From Gelidibacter mesophilus DSM 14095 (GTDB lineage: Bacteria; Bacteroidota; Bacteroidia; Flavobacteriales; Flavobacteriaceae): a stretch of DNA of 64,000 bases. This document shows positions 52,687-61,705 of this stretch, in pieces; within the stretch, counting starts at the first letter, position 1; each line of letters begins with the position of its first letter. The position numbers and the translations under genes were made by a program. The notes under the pieces are model-generated. The model saw only the letters and a list, made by a program, of their open reading frames with translations. It made no database searches and was not told the DNA's origin. The stretch lies in the NCBI RefSeq assembly GCF_000423005.1, contig NZ_AUHD01000008.1:1-64000 (forward strand), read 5' to 3'.

Positions 52687-53481
52687 TTATTTTTGCACAC
52701 TCACCTTATAATTAATCCCATAGGTCTTGGTCAAATTATCATCATTAAAAATATCTTTTACCGGGCCGGTAGCAATTTTCTTAACGTTCAAAAAAGTAAC
52801 CCAATCAAAATACTCAGGTACGGTCTGTAAATCATGGTGTACCACAACTACCGTTTTTCCAGCCTTGCGTAATTCCTTTAAAATATTGATAATGGCAATT
52901 TCAGTAGTGGCATCAACCCCTTGAAAAGGCTCATCCATAAAATAGATGGATGCATCCTGCACCAGTGCCCTTGCCAAAAATATACGTTGCTGTTGTCCGC
53001 CAGAAAGTTGACTGATCTGTCGATTTTTGAATGGAAGCATTCCTACTTTTTCCAAAGCTTCCAAAGCTGCTTTCTTTTCTTTAACTCCAGGGCGTTTTAT
53101 CCATCCTAGGCTACCATAAGTTCCCATCATCACTACATCCAATGCAACCGTAGGAAAATCCCAATCTACACTACCCTTTTGAGGCACATAAGCCACGAGC
53201 GAACGCTGTTTATGGTAAGGTTTTCCGTAAATACTGACACTGCCTGCAATAGGTTTAAGAATCCCTAAAATTGCTTTGATCAAGGTGGATTTTCCAGCGC
53301 CATTTGGGCCAACAATAGCCATTAGCACACCTTCAGGAATTTCAAGATCAATATCCCAAAGCACCGGTTTATAGTTGTAGGCGACGGTTAAATCATCAAC
53401 CTTTACTGCCAGGATTCCTGCGCCTGCCTCGTCGACTGACTGGGAGGCAGGAATCTCATTGCTGGGATTAGTGTTTATCAT
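52687..53481 (-). CDS. Metal ABC transporter ATP-binding protein
   Basis: 264 residues from ATG 53481 (53499 is also possible). Walker A is GPNGAGKST, the Q loop YVPQKG, the signature [15 protein letters not shown], Walker [12 protein letters not shown] and the switch VVVHHDL. It powers the two permeases downstream. The N-terminal about 20 residues (NEIPASQSV and DEAGAGILA) are an exact translation of a dispersed DNA palindrome, so the protein either carries a repeat-encoded insert or begins downstream of it at a non-ATG codon. Confidence 0.94.
   Translation of the reverse strand: MINTNPSNEIPASQSVDEAGAGILAVKVDDLTVAYNYKPVLWDIDLEIPEGVLMAIVGPNGAGKSTLIKAILGILKPIAGSVSIYGKPYHKQRSLVAYVPQKGSVDWDFPTVALDVVMMGTYGSLGWIKRPGVKEKKAALEALEKVGMLPFKNRQISQLSGGQQQRIFLARALVQDASIYFMDEPFQGVDATTEIAIINILKELRKAGKTVVVVHHDLQTVPEYFDWVTFLNVKKIATGPVKDIFNDDNLTKTYGINYKVSVQK
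53414..53457 (-). repeat. Dispersed palindrome, copy E, inside the ATPase reading frame
   Basis: On the minus strand, GAGATTCCTGCCTC ... GAGGCAGG and GCAGGAAT make a longer nested hairpin than the other copies (inner arms CTGCCTC/GAGGCAG). Its length keeps the reading frame open from the ATG at 53481 into the ATPase core. Confidence 0.8.
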
Positions 53482-53593
53482 AGTATCTCTTGAGTTCATT
53501 CAAATCTTGAATAATTTTAAATAACGTCACTTTCTAATTTATTTGCGGTACTACTTTCAATATCTATCAGACCTTAATCAATGAGCCGATAGT

Positions 53594-53668
53594 TTAGCCC
53601 TGATAGCAGCGGCATCCTTTTTTGATTTTTCTTTAAAAAAGATATAGCGGATAGCAGGAACAGCTTCA
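53594..53668 (+). ncRNA. Conserved structured element, possibly Flavo-1-like RNA
   Basis: TAGCCCTGAT ... AGCGGCATCC, a T-rich/A-rich hairpin (TTTTTT ... AAAAAAG), then ATAGCGGATAGCAGG and AGCT. CCTG and CAGG close an outer stem. I recall this layout (AGCCCTGAT, AGCGGCATCC, GATATAGCGG, GCAGG) as recurring in Flavobacteria intergenic regions, and it may be the Flavo-1 motif, but I cannot confirm the name from the sequence. It lies antisense between two genes of the metal-transport group. Confidence 0.5.
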
Positions 53669-53708
53669 AATAATCACTAACACAATGCTATTGGTTTTAT
53701 TGAGACCT

Positions 53709-53726
53709 ACAAGGTTTAAAAACCTT
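53709..53726. repeat. CAAGGTTT hairpin
   Basis: CAAGGTTT (53709-53716) and AAACCTTG (53719-53726) with a 2-base gap. It lies just downstream of the substrate-binding protein gene and may end its transcript. Confidence 0.5.
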
Positions 53727-53761
53727 GCAAGGAGCCCTGACTTCGACTACAACCTGCCCAC

Positions 53762-54673
53762 TTATTTTAATGCATCAACAATGGTATTCACATTATATTT
53801 AAACATCCCGATATATGTGCCTTCAACCGTTCCCGCATTTCCCAAAGCGTCTGAATATAAGGTACCGCCAATTTTTACGTGATGGTTTTTTGAGTTTACG
53901 GCCGCCTGAAGTGCTTCAATAGTACGTCTTGGAACCGAGCTTTCTACAAAAATGGCCTTTATTTTTTTATCTATAATAAAGTTAGACAAATTTTGAACAT
54001 CTTGTACACCTGCTTCGGTAGCAGTGGATAACCCTTGCAAACCAACCACTTCAAACCCGTAGGCTTGGCCAAAATAATTAAAGGCATCATGAGCAGTAAC
54101 CAAAATTCTTTTTTCTTTAGGCAACGTACTAATAATAGACTTCACTTCAGCATCTAAGGCTTTTAATTCCTCTAAATAGTTCTGGCCGTTTTCTTCATAA
54201 AGTGTTTTATTGTCTGGATCCACTTCTGAAAGTTTTTGAACCACAAAAGCTGTAATAAGTTCCCAATTGTGAACATCAAACCAAATATGAGGATCATAAT
54301 TGGAGGCAAAATACTCTGAGCCAATCAGTGTTTTTTTATCCAATGCATCAGAAACAGCAATAGTTCTAATATTTTGGCTTTCCATTTTTTCGAAAACATC
54401 TACCAATTTACCTTCCAGATGTAAACCTCCGTAAAAAATCAAATCGGCATTCGCCAATTTTGTAACATCACCTGCGCTGGCCTTATATAAGTGCGGATCT
54501 ACTCCACTGCCCATCAAACCTTGCACATTGAGCTTGTTTCCACCAATATGGTTCACCAGATCAGTAATTAAAGTTGTGGTAGTAACGATATTGAGTTTAC
54601 CGTTGCTTGTTGAAGAATCTTTACAGGCCGATAAAAAGATAAAAGTTAATAAAATGAAAACTATTTTTTTCAT
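53762..54673 (-). CDS. Manganese/iron-type ABC substrate-binding protein
   Basis: A 303-residue lipoprotein (MKKIVFILLTFIFLSACKDSS). The four metal ligands read as His in GVDPHLYKAS, His in YDPHIWFDVH, Glu in IFVESSVPR and Asp in YSDALGNAG. This HHED set is that of the PsaA/TroA/MntC group, and ZnuA-type His-rich loops are absent, so Mn2+ or Fe2+ is more likely than Zn2+. It delivers the ion to the ABC permeases coded downstream. Confidence 0.9.
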   Translation of the reverse strand: MKKIVFILLTFIFLSACKDSSTSNGKLNIVTTTTLITDLVNHIGGNKLNVQGLMGSGVDPHLYKASAGDVTKLANADLIFYGGLHLEGKLVDVFEKMESQNIRTIAVSDALDKKTLIGSEYFASNYDPHIWFDVHNWELITAFVVQKLSEVDPDNKTLYEENGQNYLEELKALDAEVKSIISTLPKEKRILVTAHDAFNYFGQAYGFEVVGLQGLSTATEAGVQDVQNLSNFIIDKKIKAIFVESSVPRRTIEALQAAVNSKNHHVKIGGTLYSDALGNAGTVEGTYIGMFKYNVNTIVDALK

Positions 54674-55303
54674 GAGTCTAAATATAAGTTACGAAATTAC
54701 TAAAAAAATGAAGATGTGGCGCTGATTATTAGCGATTTCTCATGATAAATCAAGATGACACCTAAAAGATAATTTTTGTTTAAATTTTTAAAAGCAGACA
54801 TTTGAATTTTACTATCCATTAGCAAAGGAAGGAAACTGAAGAATTCAATTTACTCTCTATAATTTCAGATCTGCCATATGAAAATTCATTGTTGTCTGAT
54901 AAAGAATCAAGACCGCTCCGCTTTTTGAATAACGAACAAAGACTTGATTGCAACTAATCGACAACCGCCTCGTGTTTACACTAAAATTGGTTAATAGCAA
55001 TAGGTTCTAAAAAGTCAGGTATCATTTTTGAGAACCCTGTGAAAACTTTTGTTATAAATTGGTTTTTTATCGAACACGAATAATTAAAATTCTATTGATA
55101 CTGAATTGTGAAGCACCTAAATGATTGGCAGGAAAATTTCCAAATTTATTTTAAAAGCTTCTGACGATAATTGCGTTTAACAATGCCTTTTCTTTGATTA
55201 AGATTAATTTTGGACGGATTCTATTTAAGTGAACAACAGGTCAGATTTTCTATGGCTATTAAAAAACCAAACCTGTTGCAGAATAAATACTCACTTAAAG
55301 TCA
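54674..55303. other. Long intergenic region, no gene recognised
   Basis: About 630 AT-rich bases between the binding-protein start and the porin stop. It contains a spaced inverted pair CAACAGGT (55234-55241) and ACCTGTTG (55271-55278) that may form part of the porin terminator. All six frames are broken by stops. It may hold a decayed element. Confidence 0.4.
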
Positions 55304-56554
55304 TTAGAAATAAGAACTGATCCCGAAAAACCAAGTTGCGGTTTGAACGCTTGGATTTTTTAAAATATCGGTTTGACATTGATAACGATAGTTGAGACGC
55401 AATACCGTTTGAGCGGTTGGACGAAAGCTGATTGCAGGAGTGATCGCAAACATATGGTCTCCTATTTCCCCACCTGTTTGGGTGAATTTCCCTTCATTGA
55501 AATCGACATAATCCAAACGCGCCGCAAAATTAAAGGTGGCATCCTCCCACTCTAAAATTTTTCGCTTGACAATAGGTTGCACAATATCCATAAACCAACC
55601 CCATTGCCTGTTTCCAAATTGTTGGGTATAAGTGTCTGGCACATCCACCCATACGTAAGCCGCTTCTCCCATTATAGCTGTACCCGTTAGGTTAATAACT
55701 GTATTGAAATCAAAAGCAACCACATCGACACGTCGCGCTTTGGTATCTAGTTCAAAACCGTCATCCTCAAGTTTGTTATATTGACCACCCATATACGAAA
55801 GACCTACTTCTCCAAGCTTTTTGTTACCTATGGCAAGCTTGGTTGTGACCAATGGTTGTCCGCTAAAATTTTCAGTAAAACGATTTGGATTTTCCTTAGA
55901 TTCGGGTAGCGAGGTACGATCACTCTCATTATCGATAATGGACGTATCAAACCCATTTGAGAGATAGGCCTCATATCCGAAAATCCAATTTCCTTTATAG
56001 GTTTTACCGTAAAATCCGAAACCTACATTTGAAAACGTACCAGGCAATAAATCTACGGCTTCATTGGGACGTTCTACAAATTCATATTTTGGGCCATCGT
56101 GGTTTTGATTGAAAGAACCAATTGGATTAACAATTATACCGGCTCTTAAGTTCACTAAAGGATCAAATGCAATGTCAATAGCCGCATACTCTATCGCGAT
56201 TTCCTTGCCGCCTTCTTCAAATTCAATTTCTGACAAAAATTTAATCCGTTTAGAGATAGATCCAGAAAGCAAGAGCGACATGCGCGGAGACTGAAAAGAC
56301 AAGCCATCAGTGATGCCATCCTCTACAGCGTATATCGAGTTAGCCTCAAAGTACCCTCCAATGGCCACACCGGTATTTCCAATCTGGAAAGAAGGCCGGT
56401 TGTAATTAGCATCCATACTTAGCATATGGCTGGTGGTGTCAGATACGGTTCTTTTGAATTTTAAATCCTGAGCTGAGAGTCCATAATTAATCAGTAAGAA
56501 CGCTGCTATAAAAAATGAAGTTTTAAGATAAGTGGATGGTAATATTTTCTGCAT
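55304..56554 (-). CDS. Porin-like outer-membrane protein
   Basis: A 416-residue protein with signal MQKILPSTYLKTSFFIAAFLL... ending in SAQ. The sequence is strand-rich, with PRMSLLLSGSISKRIKFLSEIEFEEG, LRAGIIVNPIGSFNQNHDGP and a C-terminal aromatic residue (SSYF). This resembles phosphate-selective porin O/P-type barrels. It overlaps the Rieske gene by 32 bases and belongs to the di-haem-Rieske-porin unit. The solute is unknown. Confidence 0.85.
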   Translation of the reverse strand: MQKILPSTYLKTSFFIAAFLLINYGLSAQDLKFKRTVSDTTSHMLSMDANYNRPSFQIGNTGVAIGGYFEANSIYAVEDGITDGLSFQSPRMSLLLSGSISKRIKFLSEIEFEEGGKEIAIEYAAIDIAFDPLVNLRAGIIVNPIGSFNQNHDGPKYEFVERPNEAVDLLPGTFSNVGFGFYGKTYKGNWIFGYEAYLSNGFDTSIIDNESDRTSLPESKENPNRFTENFSGQPLVTTKLAIGNKKLGEVGLSYMGGQYNKLEDDGFELDTKARRVDVVAFDFNTVINLTGTAIMGEAAYVWVDVPDTYTQQFGNRQWGWFMDIVQPIVKRKILEWEDATFNFAARLDYVDFNEGKFTQTGGEIGDHMFAITPAISFRPTAQTVLRLNYRYQCQTDILKNPSVQTATWFFGISSYF

Positions 56555-56963
56555 CAGTGGTGGTTGTAAAAGTTTTTAAATTTTCGTCTGCTGGTCCCGT
56601 CATCATAGTCCCGTCATTTGTGAATTCGCTGCCGTGGCAAGGACAACTGTATATGCCACCGCCTACATTCAGTTCGCAGCCTCTGTGCGTACAGCGCATC
56701 AAAGAAGCCACATAATTCTCCTTGTCGGTTCGATATAGGCATAAGGGAAATTTGTAGCGGCTGGATTGCACCATCACGAAATTCCGAAGTTTATCAGGTT
56801 TTTCCGGATGGATAACAAATTGAGATTTGGCAATCGAAATCATACCATTATTTTCATTTGCCACGGCATAGTGAATGCCACCACAAGAGTGTAAAAGGCT
56901 CGCAGCAAAGGGCAATCCTACAAGACCAAAACCACAGGTTTTAAGAAATTCTTTTCTTTCCAT
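56523..56963 (-). CDS. Rieske [2Fe-2S] protein
   Basis: A 146-residue protein. The cluster motifs are CTHRGC and CPCHGSEF (Cys-x-His and Cys-x2-His pairs in MRCTHRGCELNVGGGIYSCPCHG). The N-terminus MERKEFLKTCGFGLVGLPFAASLLHSCGG is a secretion or lipoprotein signal. It is too short for a bc1 subunit, so it is an exported electron-transfer protein, probably working with the upstream di-haem protein. Confidence 0.92.
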   Translation of the reverse strand: MERKEFLKTCGFGLVGLPFAASLLHSCGGIHYAVANENNGMISIAKSQFVIHPEKPDKLRNFVMVQSSRYKFPLCLYRTDKENYVASLMRCTHRGCELNVGGGIYSCPCHGSEFTNDGTMMTGPADENLKTFTTTTDAENITIHLS

Positions 56964-56966
56964 TGT

Positions 56967-58187
56967 TTAGAGTGAATTTAGAAACGCCAACAATTGTTCT
57001 TGCTCAAGAACAGAAAGATTGACATACTTATTTTTAGAGTTTTCAGCTTCTCCTCCATGAAGAATTATGGCTTCTTCAATGCTTCTGGCGCGACCATCAT
57101 GCATTAAAAACACCTCTCCGCCTTGCGAATCTTTGGACAATCCAAGCCCCCAAAGGGCTGGGGTACGAAATTCAGAAGTTAGGGCATAACTTTCCGTATA
57201 GCCATCATCAAGATCAGGCCCCATATCATGCAATAACAGATCAGTATATGGATGAAACTCTTTGTAGGAAAGCGTTTCTATAGGTGAATAGCTGGTTTTA
57301 AGGGTAGGGACGTGGCAAGCCGCACATTGTATCTGATTGAAAATGCCCTTTCCTGCGATGACTTTTGGGTCGTCTTGATTTCTTTGAATAGGCGCTTTTA
57401 AGGTCTTTAAGTAAAACACCACGTCTCCAATGGTCTTGTCGGACACTTCAGGATCATTTGGCAATCCATCATAAGGCTCATTGGGCTGATAAGCAGACAC
57501 GATACCCATATCCTGATTATAGGCATCAGCAGTTTGATGAAGCAAATCATAGGTGACTGCTTTTTTTCCAAATCGGAAGATATATTTATCTCCTTTTGGA
57601 ATGCTATTGGGCCTTAAAGTGACATACTCAGGAGGATAGTCGTATTGTGGTCGACCACTAATGCCATCACCATCAAGATCATCAGGATCTGCCATTGCTA
57701 AAATATCGGCATCACTTACAGCATCCAAATATCCCAAACCAGTAACAGCAGGAGCAATCAGCAAACTGTAAGGCGCACCTTTAGGAAGCACTTGCGGCGC
57801 ATATCCTGGAATGGCCTTATTCTGTAATTGATTTCGACCATCACCAAAATTCGCGTAGGGATTGTTTAAGCTATCACTTTTACCAAATCTGATAAAACCG
57901 TTAAAAGGATGCCCCTTCCCATCCCCTTCATGGCAAGATGCGCATCTGTTTCCAACAAAAACAGGTCCTAAGCCTTTGGCCGCGGTAAACACTTCATCCG
58001 TAAAGGCTAAATCGCCATTCAGGTGTTGAATTTGCTGTGCGCTCGTTAGTCCTTCAATGGGACCATCAAGAAGGTCGTGTTCTTCTGGCTCACGCGGAGC
58101 ATAGATATCGTTGAGACTTTCGCACGACAATAGGATCACAGAAAGTGTGGTGGTCATAAAAATATAAAGTAATATTTTGTTTTTCAT
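56967..58187 (-). CDS. Di-haem oxidoreductase (DUF1111-type)
   Basis: About 406 residues from ATG 58187, with a lipoprotein-like signal ending LLSCES. Two c-type haem sites are CASCHEGDGKGHP and CAACHVPTLKTS. The GPVFVGNRCASCHEGDG opening is typical of thiol-oxidoreductase/DUF1111 proteins. It is periplasmic or surface-bound. It heads a unit with the Rieske protein (3 bases on) and the porin, under the palindromic site shared with the DtxR-type gene. Confidence 0.9.
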   Translation of the reverse strand: MKNKILLYIFMTTTLSVILLSCESLNDIYAPREPEEHDLLDGPIEGLTSAQQIQHLNGDLAFTDEVFTAAKGLGPVFVGNRCASCHEGDGKGHPFNGFIRFGKSDSLNNPYANFGDGRNQLQNKAIPGYAPQVLPKGAPYSLLIAPAVTGLGYLDAVSDADILAMADPDDLDGDGISGRPQYDYPPEYVTLRPNSIPKGDKYIFRFGKKAVTYDLLHQTADAYNQDMGIVSAYQPNEPYDGLPNDPEVSDKTIGDVVFYLKTLKAPIQRNQDDPKVIAGKGIFNQIQCAACHVPTLKTSYSPIETLSYKEFHPYTDLLLHDMGPDLDDGYTESYALTSEFRTPALWGLGLSKDSQGGEVFLMHDGRARSIEEAIILHGGEAENSKNKYVNLSVLEQEQLLAFLNSL

Positions 58188-58225
58188 ATCAGCTAAAAAT
58201 ATATTGAAGTTTGTCAAATTAAATA

Positions 58226-58258
58226 TTTAGACAAAACTAAATAATCTTTTTGTCTAAA
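58226..58258. promoter_or_regulatory. Perfect inverted repeat between di-haem operon and DtxR gene
   Basis: TTTAGACAAAA (58226-58236) and TTTTGTCTAAA (58248-58258) are exact reverse complements 11 bases apart, and a further TTTGTC lies at 58210-58215. The left arm overlaps a TAGTTTTG box (58232-58239, minus) for the di-haem operon, and the right arm lies 7 bases before the TATATTTG box (58266-58273, plus) of the regulator. Autoregulation by the DtxR-type protein is the simplest reading. Confidence 0.65.
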
Positions 58259-58291
58259 AAAAATTTATATTTGTAGATAATAATATTTTGT

Positions 58292-58945
58292 ATGACTCTC
58301 GCTGAAGAAAATTACCTTAAAGCTATTTATCACTTGGAAAACCAATCGTCCAATGAGGTTTCAACCAACGCATTAGCTGAAGAAATGCAAACCAAAGCCT
58401 CTTCTGTTACAGACATGATAAAAAAATTGGCAGAGAAAAATATGGTTTCCTACATTCCATACCAAGGTGTGACGCTTTCAAAGAAAGGTCATGCGCACGC
58501 CGTCAAGGTGGTTCGTAAGCATCGTCTTTGGGAAGTCTTTCTATTGGAAAAGCTCAATTTTTCCTGGGATGAAGTGCATGATGTGGCCGAGCAATTAGAG
58601 CATATCAAATCAGAAAAGTTAACGGATAAGTTGGATGAGTTTTTGGATTTTCCAAAAGTCGATCCGCATGGCGATCCCATTCCGGATAAATACGGGAATT
58701 TTGAAACCATCGACAAAACAAGTCTTACAGATGCCCAAGAAGGTCTGGTTTACGTTTGTGTGGGTGTTCATGATAGTTCCAGCGATTTTTTGAAATACTT
58801 AGACGCCAATCACATCGGGCTTGGTACCACAATGAAAATTATCCATAAAGAACCTTTCGATAATTCTGTGAAAATAAAATTTGACGATGTTGAGTTGGTA
58901 GTTTCAGAAAATGTTGCCAAAAACTTGTTCTTAAAGACCGTTTAG
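58292..58945 (+). CDS. DtxR/MntR-family metal-dependent repressor
   Basis: A 217-residue protein. The N-terminal winged helix has TLAEENYLKAIYHLENQ and TKASSVTDMIKKLAEKNMVSY. The dimerisation helices with the metal sites follow (RKHRLWEVFLLEKLNFSWDEVHDVAEQLEHI, including the conserved Glu and His residues). A FeoA/SH3-like domain ends the chain (about 150-217). It should sense Mn2+ or Fe2+ and control the nearby transporter and the divergent di-haem unit. Confidence 0.93.
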   Translation: MTLAEENYLKAIYHLENQSSNEVSTNALAEEMQTKASSVTDMIKKLAEKNMVSYIPYQGVTLSKKGHAHAVKVVRKHRLWEVFLLEKLNFSWDEVHDVAEQLEHIKSEKLTDKLDEFLDFPKVDPHGDPIPDKYGNFETIDKTSLTDAQEGLVYVCVGVHDSSSDFLKYLDANHIGLGTTMKIIHKEPFDNSVKIKFDDVELVVSENVAKNLFLKTV

Positions 58946-59045
58946 CATCTATCATCTTCTCCCTGTTAAACTATCACAACTTCATTTTTCTTTGCTATAC
59001 TTTTAAATTCAGTAACTTGAGCCTTTTGAATTAAATTTTCTTTTT

Positions 59046-61070
59046 ATGATGCGCTTCTTAAGTCTTTTAGTAGGTCTTTTTAGTTTTCATTTTTTAGTGG
59101 GCCAAACGCAAAAGCTGCCCTTCCAACCGATGGATGTTTTTGCATTGGAGTGGGCAACTGATCCGCAAATTTCTCCAGACGGGACGCAGGTTATTTATAA
59201 AAGGAATGGCTTTGACATCATGAAAGACAATGCCCATGGTAATCTTTGGATTATCAATGCTGATGGCACATCTCACCGTAAATTGACGTCACGTGAAGTT
59301 GGCGAATCCCAAGCAAGTTGGTCACCAACCGGAGATCGTATTGTCTTTACCAGCACCACGGAGAAAGGATCGGAAATCTATATGTATTGGAATGCGACGG
59401 GTCAAATTGCGAAAATTTCACAATTGGAAAAATCGCCAAGCTCACTAACTTGGTCGCCTGATGGCAGATCCATTGCTTTTACGATGTTTATTTCAGAAAA
59501 ACCACCGGTTGTGGCGAAATTACCCGAAAAACCAAAGGGCGCCAAATGGGCGGAGCCTGCCCGAATTACGGACCGACTCAAACATGAGGCCGATGGCAGT
59601 GGTTATATAGAAACCGGATTTACCCATGTTTTTATAATCCCTGCGGAAGGTGGCACAGCCAGACAATTGACCAGTGACAATTATAACCACCGTGGCAATC
59701 TCTCGTTTTCTCCAAATGGGAAAGAGATTTATTTTTCCTCCAACCGATTTGAAGATTGGGAATATAGATTTAGAAATAGCGAAATATATAAAGTAAATGT
59801 GGACACCAAAATAATTACGGCCTTGACGACACAAGACGGACCGGACCACTCACCGCAAGTATCACCTGATGGAAAAATGATTGCCTATTTAGGATATGAA
59901 GACCGCATGCAGGATCACCAAAACACGCTATTACACTTAATGAATAGCGATGGCAGTAACAAACGAATTATTTCATCAAATTTAGACACCAGTGTTTCGG
60001 AAATTATTTGGGACTCGAGCGGGAAAGGCCTGTATTTCATATATGACGAAAAAGGAAATTCTAAAATAGGATATATCACCACATCGGGAAAAATTTCAAA
60101 ATTGGCTGATCATGTTGGTGGAACAACGATTGGAAGACCCTATGCCTCCGGATCTTATTCCGTGTCGGAAAATGGGACCTTGGTATATACACAATCTCGA
60201 CCGGAATATCCTGCGGAATTGGCTGTTATCCAAAATAAAAAGGAAGCGGCATTAATCACCAATTTGAACAACGATATCCTTAGTTATCGTGAATTGGGCA
60301 AAACGGAGGAGGTATGGTATACCTCAACTTGTGACGGCAGGGATATTCAAGGTTGGATCGTCAAGCCTCCATTTTATGATGCGTCTAAAAAATATCCGTT
60401 GGTGGTAGAAAACCATGGCGGACCGATTTTGAATTATGGCGACCGATTTACTGCCGAAATCCAGCTATTTGCTGCGGCAGGTTATGTGGTATTTTATCCA
60501 AATCCGAGAGGAAGCACAAGCTACGGTGAAGAATTTGGGAATTTATTAAAAAACAATTATCCAGGGCAGGATTATAATGACGTTATGGATGGCGTGGATT
60601 ATTTAGTTGAAAAAGGGATTGCAGATAACGACAAGTTATACGTAACAGGCGGCAGTGCCGGCGGCATTATGACAACTTGGATGATCGGAAAGAACCATCG
60701 CTTTAAAGCTGCTGCAGTGGTAAAACCCGTAGTCAATTGGATCAGTAAAACCTTAGTGGCGGATAATTATTATGGCTATGCACACTCCCGTTACGAAGGC
60801 CAACCTTGGGAGAATTTTGAAACCTATTGGAGGTTTTCGCCCATTTCATTGGTGGGCAATATAGAAACCCCAACCATGGTGATGGTAGGAATGAATGATT
60901 TAAGAACACCACCAAGTGAAGCAAAACAACTATACCACGCCTTGAAGTTAAGAAAAATAGAAACGGTTCTGGTAGAAATACCAGAAGCCTATCATAATAT
61001 TGCCCAAAGACCGAGCAATTTAATTAACAAGGTGGCGCATATTTTGGCTTGGTTTGAGAAGTATAAATAA
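59046..61070 (+). CDS. S9-family prolyl oligopeptidase-like peptidase
   Basis: A 674-residue secreted protein (signal MMRFLSLLVGLFSFHFLVGQ). The N-terminal about 400 residues are a beta propeller with repeated DPQISPDGTQVIYK, SWSPTGDRIVF and TWSPDGRSIAF units. The C-terminal alpha/beta hydrolase has the catalytic Ser in YVTGGSAGGIMTTW, Asp in MNDLRTPPSEAKQ and His in EAYHNIAQR. It is the acylaminoacyl-peptidase/DPP-like group. It cleaves short peptides in the periplasm. Confidence 0.94.
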   Translation: MMRFLSLLVGLFSFHFLVGQTQKLPFQPMDVFALEWATDPQISPDGTQVIYKRNGFDIMKDNAHGNLWIINADGTSHRKLTSREVGESQASWSPTGDRIVFTSTTEKGSEIYMYWNATGQIAKISQLEKSPSSLTWSPDGRSIAFTMFISEKPPVVAKLPEKPKGAKWAEPARITDRLKHEADGSGYIETGFTHVFIIPAEGGTARQLTSDNYNHRGNLSFSPNGKEIYFSSNRFEDWEYRFRNSEIYKVNVDTKIITALTTQDGPDHSPQVSPDGKMIAYLGYEDRMQDHQNTLLHLMNSDGSNKRIISSNLDTSVSEIIWDSSGKGLYFIYDEKGNSKIGYITTSGKISKLADHVGGTTIGRPYASGSYSVSENGTLVYTQSRPEYPAELAVIQNKKEAALITNLNNDILSYRELGKTEEVWYTSTCDGRDIQGWIVKPPFYDASKKYPLVVENHGGPILNYGDRFTAEIQLFAAAGYVVFYPNPRGSTSYGEEFGNLLKNNYPGQDYNDVMDGVDYLVEKGIADNDKLYVTGGSAGGIMTTWMIGKNHRFKAAAVVKPVVNWISKTLVADNYYGYAHSRYEGQPWENFETYWRFSPISLVGNIETPTMVMVGMNDLRTPPSEAKQLYHALKLRKIETVLVEIPEAYHNIAQRPSNLINKVAHILAWFEKYK

Positions 61071-61193
61071 GTATTGGAAACCCTTAAAAACTAAGATTCG
61101 ATCCAAAATTTTAAATTTTAATTGATTTTCATAAAAATTAGAAATCCAGCCTTCTTCAAATAGAAATTTAGATCATTATTAAAGAAATTGAAA

Positions 61194-61498
61194 TTATAGG
61201 ATATCTTTTTTCAAGCTATTTGGATCTTGCCTTGTATCAAATAAAGTAATGATTTCAATTTCGTCCAATGTAGGATTAACTTGATCAAAAAATGTGGTTT
61301 GTTTAGTAACAACACATTTATATATTCCGCCAAACTCTTCTGACTTAGGACAATTTTCTGGCTGAGTAGATATTTGATCAATTTTCTGCTTGAATTTGTT
61401 CAAAAACGTTTCCTTCACTTCATCGCCCCATTCTTCCAATAAATAATCATTCAGTTTATCAGTTTAGATTCGGCAAGCAAGGATAAGAAAAATTTCAC
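61194..61498 (-). pseudogene. RelE/ParE-family toxin with an N-terminal frameshift
   Basis: A GTG at 61498, overlapping the antitoxin stop by one base, begins KFFLSLLAESKL and reaches a stop. One base later in phase the frame runs LNDYLLEEWGDEVKETFLNKF, then QISTQPENCPKSEEFGGIYKCVVTKQ and IITLFDTRQDPNSLKKDI, a normal RelE/ParE body. A lost A in the run at 61455-61457 explains the shift. An alternative is a shortened active protein from 61439. Confidence 0.75.
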
Positions 61499-61689
61499 TA
61501 AGAATTTTTTTTAAGAACATCTTTGAATGAAGCCCTTTTTCCTTCTTTTAATTGATTGATTCCTTGTTTAATTTCTATTTTTTCTCTTTCAGTCAACTCA
61601 CTCCAAAAGTAAGATTTCTCATTGTTAATGAAATCTTTTATACTATTTATGAAATTTTGACTGTTGCTATTCAATATAATTTTAACAAG
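61498..61689 (-). CDS. Antitoxin-like protein of the RelE/ParE pair
   Basis: An open stretch up to 61689, with TTG 61674 as the best visible start and no ATG, so the N-terminus may be lost. It encodes SIKDFINNEKSYFWSELTEREKIEIKQ, then GINQLKEGKRASFKDVLKK. The W-x-E-L-T-x-x-E-K-x-x-I-x-x-G pattern is usual for small Bacteroidota antitoxins placed before ParE-type toxins. The stop overlaps the toxin GTG. Confidence 0.6.
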   Translation of the reverse strand, partial: LVKIILNSNSQNFINSIKDFINNEKSYFWSELTEREKIEIKQGINQLKEGKRASFKDVLKKNS

Positions 61690-61705
61690 TTATAAATGTT
61701 TAAAC

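Noticed and set aside
50272-53499. Zinc (ZnuABC) transporter
   Set aside because: The binding protein shows His-His-Glu-Asp ligands without a His-rich loop, and the regulator is DtxR/MntR-type, so Mn or Fe is more likely.
54674-55303. Insertion-sequence remnant in the long gap
   Set aside because: One inverted pair and odd composition suggested it, but no readable transposase fragment was found in any frame.
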